64,000 bases of DNA from Actinoallomurus soli (GTDB lineage: Bacteria; Actinomycetota; Actinomycetes; Streptosporangiales; Streptosporangiaceae): positions 124,001 to 188,000 of the forward strand of contig NZ_JAMXMV010000015.1 of NCBI RefSeq assembly GCF_024055715.1. Direction: 5' to 3'. The notes below the pieces were generated by a model, which was not told the origin of the DNA, ran no database searches, and saw only the letters and a list, made by a program, of their open reading frames with translations. Shown here piece by piece: positions 58,897 to 64,000 of this stretch. Position numbers and translations under genes: made by a program. How positions within the stretch are numbered: the first letter of the stretch is position 1; each line of letters opens with the position of its first letter.

Positions 58897-58928
58897 AGCC
58901 AACTGTACAGCTGGCTGTGCAGCTGGCT
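58897..58928. promoter_or_regulatory. MarR operator with extra half-site
   Basis: A 20-base palindrome at 58897-58916 (AGCCA, then CTGTACAG, then TGGCT, with one mismatched pair) overlaps the -35 zone of the marR gene. A further half-site, CAGCTGGCT, repeats at 58920-58928. TACGCT at 58939-58944 is the probable -10, six bases before the ATG. Confidence 0.65.
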
Positions 58929-58950
58929 GTTGTCTTGCTACGCTGGACGC

Positions 58951-59400
58951 ATGAGCGAGCAGCCGAAGCCGCACCAAGATGCCTCACGGGTCGCCGGAGA
59001 GCTCCGCGTCACCCTCGGGCAGTTGGTCCGCCGACTTCGTGAACAGGCGGCGGGAAGCGACCTGACCAAGTCGCAGATGTCGGCACTGTTGCGCATCGAG
59101 CGCGAGGGGACCGCGACGTCGTCGTCCCTTGCCGAGGCTGAAGGCATGCGCCCCCAGTCGATGGCCAAGATCGTCCGCGTTTTGGAGGGAGCCGGCTTGA
59201 TCAGCGGCTCGCCCGATCCGAAGGACGGGCGTAAGACTCTACTCAGCCTCACTCCGGCCGCGCAGGAGCAATTCCGCATTGGACGGAGCGCCAGAGAGGA
59301 CTGGCTGACGAGTGCGATCGACGCCAGCCTCTCCGATGACGAGATCGCGCAACTCGCCTCTGCCGTGAAGCTGCTGAGGCGCCTGGCTCAGTCGCCCTGA
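58951..59400 (+). CDS. MarR-family regulator
   Basis: A 149-residue MarR protein with a winged helix at about residues 40-100 (TSSSLAEAEGMRPQSMAKIV recognition region, then DPKDGRKTLLSLT wing). There is no obvious ribosome binding site and the start lies six bases after a -10, so the transcript is probably leaderless. It leads an operon-like run with a cysteine-hydrolase-fold protein and an MFS exporter, a common drug-response arrangement. Confidence 0.87.
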   Translation: MSEQPKPHQDASRVAGELRVTLGQLVRRLREQAAGSDLTKSQMSALLRIEREGTATSSSLAEAEGMRPQSMAKIVRVLEGAGLISGSPDPKDGRKTLLSLTPAAQEQFRIGRSAREDWLTSAIDASLSDDEIAQLASAVKLLRRLAQSP

Positions 59401-59506
59401 CCTGCCTGCCGCTGTGCAGCGGCACGGATAGCACCGCAGATACACGCATGCAGCGGATGCGGTTCCCGCCCCCCGGTCATTCATCGAACGAAACGAAGGA
59501 TTTAGC

Positions 59507-60070
59507 ATGCCCATTACCACGATCGACCCGCGGACCGCTCTCATCGTCGTCGACCTCCAGCAGGGCATCGTGACGACCCCGCTGGCTCATCCGGTCGACG
59601 ATGTCATCCAGCGCTCGACAGCCTTGCTGAAGGAGTTCCGCAGCCGGGGCTTGCCCGTCGTGCTGGTCAACGTCGCAGGATCCCCGGCCGGCCGCACCGA
59701 CGCCGGCGGCCCGCACACTCACACGTTCCCGGCGGGCTGGACGGACCTGATCCCCGAGTTGGAGCGGCAAGACGACGACCTCGTCGTCACCAAGTATGCG
59801 CGCAGCGCATTCACCGGCACCGGCCTGGCCGAACGGCTGCGCGAACTCAACGTGACCCAAGTGGTGATCACCGGGATCGCCACCAGCAGCGGCGTCGAGT
59901 CCACAGCCCGGGACGCGCACGAGCAGGGCTTCCACGTCACCCTTCCCCTGGACGCCATGACCGACTCCGTCCTGGACCGGCACGAGCACAGTGTGGCGCA
60001 GATCTTCCCGCGCATCGCCGAGACCGGCACTACCGCGGACGTCCTGAGCGTCCTGGCACTACGTTCATGA
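59507..60070 (+). CDS. Isochorismatase-fold hydrolase lacking the Cys nucleophile
   Basis: A 187-residue isochorismatase-like protein. The catalytic Asp is in IVVDLQQG near residue 16 and the Lys is in VTKYARSAF near 95. The position of the nucleophilic Cys reads ATSSGVESTARDA, with no cysteine, as in isochorismatase itself and related subgroups. Amidase chemistry is therefore unlikely. ATG 59507 has AAGGA upstream. Its stop overlaps the MFS start. Confidence 0.85.
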   Translation: MPITTIDPRTALIVVDLQQGIVTTPLAHPVDDVIQRSTALLKEFRSRGLPVVLVNVAGSPAGRTDAGGPHTHTFPAGWTDLIPELERQDDDLVVTKYARSAFTGTGLAERLRELNVTQVVITGIATSSGVESTARDAHEQGFHVTLPLDAMTDSVLDRHEHSVAQIFPRIAETGTTADVLSVLALRS

Positions 60071-61464
60071 CCACCCCCACGACTGAAACACCTGCCGCCG
60101 CCGCTACCTCCACGGCTTTCGGATGGCGCTTCGTCGGTCCGCTACTGCTGGGCTCGACGCTCAACCCGATCAACAGCTCGATGATCGCGACTGGCCTGGT
60201 CGGGATCGGCCTGGACTTCCATAAAGGCCCAGGCACCACGGCGTCCCTGATCTCCGTGCTCTACCTCTGCAGCGCGGTGATGCAACCCACCATGGGCAAG
60301 CTGGCCACCGTCTTCGGCGCACGACGTGTTTTCATCACCGGACTGCTCATCCTCGTACTCGCCGGCATCACCGGAGCGGCCGCCCCGGCCTTCGGCTTCC
60401 TGCTGCTGTCCCGGGCCCTGATCGGCATCGGCACCTCCGCGGCCTACCCGACAGCCATGGCCCTGGTCCGAAAGCGGGCGGACGAGACGAAGGCAGGGGT
60501 GCCCAGCCGAGTTCTGGGCAACTTCTCCATTGCCTCCCAGGTCACCACTGTGATCGGCCTGCCGCTCGGCGGCCTGCTGGCTGGGATCTACGGCTGGCGC
60601 GCGATCTTCTTCGTCAACGTCCCCCTCGCCCTGCTCACCCTTGCTCTGACCCTCACAGGCGTCGCCAGCGACAAGCCATCGGCCCGCGAGGGCCGCGAGC
60701 CTTTGGTGACGATGATCGACCTACCGGGCATCGCGCTGTTCGCAGGGACCATCATCAGTACGCTGCTCTTCCTCTCCCACGTGAAGACTCCTGACTGGTG
60801 GGAACTGGCCGCAGCGCTTGTCCTCGGCACCGTCCTGGTCATCTGGGAACGACGCGCCGGCCGTCCCCTGGTCGACGTGCGAATGCTCGGGCGCAACCGG
60901 CCGCTGCTGCGCACCTACCTGCGCCAGGCCGTGGTCTCGCTCGGCATTTATACCGCTATGTACGGCACGAGTCAGTGGATGGAGCAGGCCGCCCACTACA
61001 GCTCGTCCCAGGTGGGTCTGATCATGCTGCCACTGTCGGCCGCCAGTATCGTCATCGCACGCGTCGTCTCGACACGCGGTTGGGTGCGCCGCCCGCTCGT
61101 CATGACCGGAATCTGCATGCTGCTCACCGGTGCGACCATGCTCCAGATCACCCACAGTTCGCCGGTGCTACTGCTGATCGGCATGTCGTTGCTGTTCGGA
61201 CTTGCCAACGGCTTCAGCGGCTTCGCCAACCAGGCCACCCTCTACGTACAGGCTCCAGCAGAGGAAGTTGCCATCGCCTCGGGGCTCTATCGCACCTTCG
61301 CCTACTTCGGGGCGATCTTCTCCTCCAGCCTCATCGGCATTGCCTTCGGGACCCAGGCCGGCGACGGCGGCCTGCACACCATCGCCTGGGTCACCCTCGG
61401 CATCGGCATGGTCAGCCTGCTACTGACCGCCCTCGACAAGAAGATCCCCGCGAAAGTGAACTAA
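60067..61464 (+). CDS. MFS drug-efflux-type transporter
   Basis: A 465-residue major-facilitator transporter with about 14 predicted helices and the DHA2-like loop GKLATVFGARRVF in place of the classical GxLaDrxGrkxxl motif. The motif C-like segment GLPLGGLLAGIYGWRAIFFV is typical of exporters. ATG 60067 overlaps the isochorismatase stop (ATGA). MarR control of an efflux pump is the expected logic; its substrate is unknown. Confidence 0.87.
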   Translation: MTTPTTETPAAAATSTAFGWRFVGPLLLGSTLNPINSSMIATGLVGIGLDFHKGPGTTASLISVLYLCSAVMQPTMGKLATVFGARRVFITGLLILVLAGITGAAAPAFGFLLLSRALIGIGTSAAYPTAMALVRKRADETKAGVPSRVLGNFSIASQVTTVIGLPLGGLLAGIYGWRAIFFVNVPLALLTLALTLTGVASDKPSAREGREPLVTMIDLPGIALFAGTIISTLLFLSHVKTPDWWELAAALVLGTVLVIWERRAGRPLVDVRMLGRNRPLLRTYLRQAVVSLGIYTAMYGTSQWMEQAAHYSSSQVGLIMLPLSAASIVIARVVSTRGWVRRPLVMTGICMLLTGATMLQITHSSPVLLLIGMSLLFGLANGFSGFANQATLYVQAPAEEVAIASGLYRTFAYFGAIFSSSLIGIAFGTQAGDGGLHTIAWVTLGIGMVSLLLTALDKKIPAKVN

Positions 61465-61769
61465 CTCGACGGGGATGGTTCTCCCGACGACGGCACACCG
61501 CTGAGGCACTCGATGTTCACAGCGATGGCTACGACACGTGCTGCAGATACGCCCTTCGTCTGCCGTAATCCGACTCCCTTGTACTGCAGATTCATCGGGA
61601 CCATTTCCAGGTGACCGATGACGGCAAACCCTCGTGCGCGGCACCAGCCGTACTAAGTCAGTCGTGCAACTGTCCCGTTTGGTAGGCGAGACAGGGGTAC
61701 AACGCGGGTCATGCCGAACGATCCGGTCAGGAGGGCGCGGGGCGGCGTACGGGCGTGGTGGAGGCCGGG
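61465..61769. other. Intergenic region without recognisable genes
   Basis: About 305 bases between the MFS and DUF72 genes. No convincing open frame with a ribosome binding site, hairpin terminator or repeat was seen on either strand. It should contain the end of the MFS transcript and the DUF72 promoter. Confidence 0.6.
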
Positions 61770-62537
61770 ATGCCGCTGCTGATAGGTACGTCCGGGTGGC
61801 AGTACAAGCACTGGCGCGACGTCCTGTACCCGACCGGGCTGCCGCAGCGCGTCTGGCTGGAGCGGTACACCGAATGCTTCGACACGGTGGAGAACAACAA
61901 CGCCTTCTACCGGTTGCCCAGCCGTGAGGTCTTCGCCGGGTGGCGGGAGCGCACGCCACCGGACTTCGTGATGGCGGTCAAGGCCAGCCGCTACCTGACC
62001 CACATCAAGCGCCTCAAGGACCCGGAAGAGCCGGTGGACCGGCTGATGAACGCCGCCGGCGGCCTGGGCGACAAGCTCGGCCCGGTCCTGGTTCAGCTTC
62101 CCCCGACCCTGCAGATCGAGGTCGAACGCCTGGAACGATGCCTGCGCCGCTTCCCGGCCGGCGTCCGGGTCGCGGTCGAGCCCCGGCATCCGTCCTGGTG
62201 GACCGACGAGGTGCGCGACCTGCTGATCCGGCACGGGGCCGCGCTGTGCTGGGCCGACCGGCTCGGCCGGCCGCTGACGCCCCTGTGGCGGACCGCCGAC
62301 TGGGGTTACCTGCGGCTGCACGAGGGCGCGGCGACGCCCTGGCCGGAGTACGGCGACCAGGCACTGCGCTCCTGGGTGCGGCGGCTGGCCGAGACCTGGG
62401 ACGACGCTCAGGACGTCTACGTCTACTTCAACAACGATCCGGGCGGCGCGGCCGTACGGGACGCCGGGCGGTTCGCCGAGTTCGCCCGCGCGGCCGGTCG
62501 CGGCGTGACCCGAACGCCCGTCCTGTCCACGCGCTGA
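61770..62537 (+). CDS. DUF72 family protein
   Basis: A 255-residue TIM-barrel-like protein of the DUF72 family, opening LLIGTSGWQYKHWRDVLYP, then ENNNAFYRLPS, FVMAVKASRYLTHIKRL and VAVEPRHPSWW near 150; the end has YFNNDPGG. Function is unknown, though structures suggest a metal-free or metal-binding barrel. ATG 61770 is chosen over an upstream GTG because GGAGG lies five bases before it. Confidence 0.88.
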   Translation: MPLLIGTSGWQYKHWRDVLYPTGLPQRVWLERYTECFDTVENNNAFYRLPSREVFAGWRERTPPDFVMAVKASRYLTHIKRLKDPEEPVDRLMNAAGGLGDKLGPVLVQLPPTLQIEVERLERCLRRFPAGVRVAVEPRHPSWWTDEVRDLLIRHGAALCWADRLGRPLTPLWRTADWGYLRLHEGAATPWPEYGDQALRSWVRRLAETWDDAQDVYVYFNNDPGGAAVRDAGRFAEFARAAGRGVTRTPVLSTR

Positions 62538-62571
62538 CGCTCCGCCGCCCCACTCTCTGCGCGGGCGCGCC

Positions 62572-63744
62572 TCACCAGGTGACGGGCAGCGCGGACACGC
62601 CGCCGGTGAGGCGGTCGACGCGGCGCGGCAGCCGGTCGATCGGCACGGCCAGGCGCAGGCCGGGGAACCGCTGGAACAGCGAGCCGAAGACCGCCCGCAG
62701 CTCGACGCGGGCGAGGTTCGCGCCCAGGCAGTACCGGATGGCGTAGCCGAAGCCGAGGTGCGGCTGCGGGTCGCGGCCGATGTCGAAGCGTTCCGGATCG
62801 GTGAAGACGGTCTCGTCGCGGTTGGCGGCCGCGGTCATGACCACGCAGAGCTCGCCCGCCCTGATCCGTACGCCGTCGACCTCCACGTCCTCGCGGGCGT
62901 ACCGGGCGAGGCCGTGGTCGTTCGGCACGGCGACGCGCATGATCTCCTCGACGGTCGCGGGGACCACCGCCGGATCACGCCGCAGCTCCGCGAGCTGGCC
63001 CGGGTTGGCGAGCAGGAGCAGAACGCCGTGGTCGATGCGGTTGACCGTGGTCTCGTGCCCGGCGAACAGCAGCCCGCCCGCGATGGTCGCGACCTCCTCG
63101 GGAGGCAGGTCGGCCTGGGCCAGGTCGGAGTAGACGTCCTCGCCCGGGTCGTCCCGCTTGGCCTTGACGATGCCGTGGGAGTACTCCTCCATGGCCGTAC
63201 GGGCGGCGGCGGACCGGTCCGCGTCGGTGAGGTCGGTCATGTCATCCGCGAGCGCCCGGAAGTGGTCGCGGTCGGCGAGGGGGACGCCGAGGAGCTCGCA
63301 GATCACCTGGATGGGCAGCGGGACCGACAGCGCCGCGTGCAGATCGGCCGGCGGGCCGTGCTCCTCCATCCGGTCGAGCAGGCCGTCGACCAGCTCCTGG
63401 ACGTGTCCGGACAGCGCCCGCATCCGGCGCGCGGAGAACGCCGGGGCGAGGAGCCGGCGCATGCGGTCGTGCACGTCCTTCTCGGTGGCGAACTCCCCGG
63501 TCGGCCCGCCGGTGAGGGCGGAGTTGGAGAGCCGGGGGGCGTGGTCGGGGTCGGGGTGGGAACGGCCGAAGCGCTGATCGGCGAGGATCGCCCTGGCCGG
63601 TTCGTACCCGGTCACGAGCCACGCCTCGTCACCGGTCCGCGTGCGGATCCGCGCGATCGGCTCCTCGGCGCGCAACGCGGCGTACGTCCCGGAGATCCCC
63701 AGCATGTCGGTGCGCTCGAACGGCAGTCGTGGCAGGTCGGCCAT
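62572..63744 (-). CDS. Cytochrome P450 (CYP105/107-like)
   Basis: A 390-residue soluble bacterial P450. The I-helix is LLFAGHETTVNR near residue 235, the K-helix ExxR equivalent is EEIMRV, and the heme segment FGYAIRYCLGANLARVEL near 333 carries the cysteine ligand. Its length and motifs fit class I actinobacterial P450s that use a ferredoxin. No ferredoxin gene is adjacent. ATG 63744 has AAGGGGA upstream. The substrate is unknown. Confidence 0.9.
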   Translation of the reverse strand: MADLPRLPFERTDMLGISGTYAALRAEEPIARIRTRTGDEAWLVTGYEPARAILADQRFGRSHPDPDHAPRLSNSALTGGPTGEFATEKDVHDRMRRLLAPAFSARRMRALSGHVQELVDGLLDRMEEHGPPADLHAALSVPLPIQVICELLGVPLADRDHFRALADDMTDLTDADRSAAARTAMEEYSHGIVKAKRDDPGEDVYSDLAQADLPPEEVATIAGGLLFAGHETTVNRIDHGVLLLLANPGQLAELRRDPAVVPATVEEIMRVAVPNDHGLARYAREDVEVDGVRIRAGELCVVMTAAANRDETVFTDPERFDIGRDPQPHLGFGYAIRYCLGANLARVELRAVFGSLFQRFPGLRLAVPIDRLPRRVDRLTGGVSALPVTW

Positions 63745-63867
63745 GAGGCGACGTCCCCTTCCCCGAGGTCCCAGTCAACCTCCACGCTTTCACCCGTAAT
63801 GTCGATCGTCAATGCACCCTAAGTGGCGAAAGTCGGGATTGTCGGTTGCGGCCACCGCCCCTGCCGG

Positions 63868-64000
63868 TCAAGGCGTCCAGGCCGGATCGCGGCCGGCGAG
63901 ACCGAGTGCCCGGTCGAGCAACGGAGCCGCCTCCGGAACCGGCACCTCCGAGCCGAACGCCCCGTACTGCCGGGCCATCCCGGCCATCCCGGACACCTGG
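63868..64000 (-). CDS. C-terminus of an unidentified protein (partial)
   Basis: The last 44 codons of a minus-strand gene entering from beyond the window: [20 protein letters not shown], then [18 protein letters not shown] and a TGA at 63868-63870. The pattern of a small-residue helix followed by a terminal Asp-x-Ala-Trp could fit the end of an NAD(P)-dependent dehydrogenase, but there is too little to assign. It runs toward the P450 gene on the same strand, 123 bases upstream. Confidence 0.55.
   Translation of the reverse strand, partial: QVSGMAGMARQYGAFGSEVPVPEAAPLLDRALGLAGRDPAWTP

Noticed and set aside
63868-64000. Assigning the partial C-terminus to an imine reductase or dehydrogenase
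   Set aside because: Only 44 residues are available and none form a diagnostic motif.

Overview
This is 64 kb of very GC-rich DNA (about 70% by eye) from a filamentous-type actinomycete. The evidence is frequent GTG starts, many ATGA/GTGA gene overlaps, apparently leaderless promoters, an XRE/DUF397 gene pair, LAL-type LuxR regulators and an actinobacterial carotenoid cluster. A Streptosporangiales-like host is possible, but genus cannot be fixed from the sequence. No rRNA, IS element, integrase or CRISPR array is visible.

Layout. (1) 0.15-6.7 kb: aromatic-carotenoid (isorenieratene-type) cluster, minus-strand crtI-crtB-crtYc-crtYd-methyltransferase-crtU, with a convergent Rieske gene and no crtE. 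(2) 6.9-17.3 kb: a PLP enzyme divergent from a GntR regulator fused to a solute-binding-protein domain, then a sugar ABC transporter and a 1451-aa cytoplasmic GH38 alpha-mannosidase. Two palindromes of identical geometry (ATTTG-N14-CAAAT) lie before the regulator and before the transporter, so this looks like a self-contained mannoside uptake, sensing and hydrolysis unit. (3) 17.4-19.0 kb: a solitary DprA-like gene overlapping a ComF-like phosphoribosyltransferase, the domain pairing of ShosTA-type toxin-antitoxin/anti-phage modules. (4) 19.3-22.9 kb: small secreted protein, SDR-P450 operon, SPW membrane protein, small conserved protein. (5) 22.9-31.3 kb: minus-strand operon of an NfeD/YqiJ-like OB-fold membrane protein, a flotillin, a 1648-aa MoxR-like AAA ATPase and a frameshifted methyltransferase, preceded by two adjacent palindromes. 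(6) 31.7-34.9 kb: an M-box Mg2+ riboswitch with a downstream hairpin and a possible Pro-containing leader ORF, followed by a PRC-MgtE_N-CBS protein and an NRAMP-family transporter with an altered metal site (NRMT-like). This is the clearest regulated system in the window.

(7) 35-47.3 kb: mostly single genes (PH-like protein, TetR, hydrolase, methyltransferase, S53 peptidase, P-loop-degenerate kinase-like protein), a TetR/metallo-beta-lactamase pair with two matching operators, an XRE regulator with a decayed DUF397 partner, an amidohydrolase, an SDR lacking its catalytic residues beside a LysR regulator, and a DUF2945/DUF3140 pair. (8) 47.3-57.8 kb: two divergent, paralogous LAL regulators with equivalent leaderless promoters, then a putative catabolic island (amidohydrolase, three SDRs, DUF4331 protein). 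(9) 57.9-64 kb: two unusual tRNA genes, a small gene behind a perfect actinobacterial SOS box, a MarR-isochorismatase-MFS operon, a DUF72 protein, a P450 and the C-terminus of a gene leaving the window.

The most promising leads are the riboswitch-controlled NRAMP/MgtE_N pair, the GntR-SBP regulon with matched operators, the DprA/PRTase module, the flotillin/giant ATPase operon, the tRNA pair and the SOS-boxed gene.
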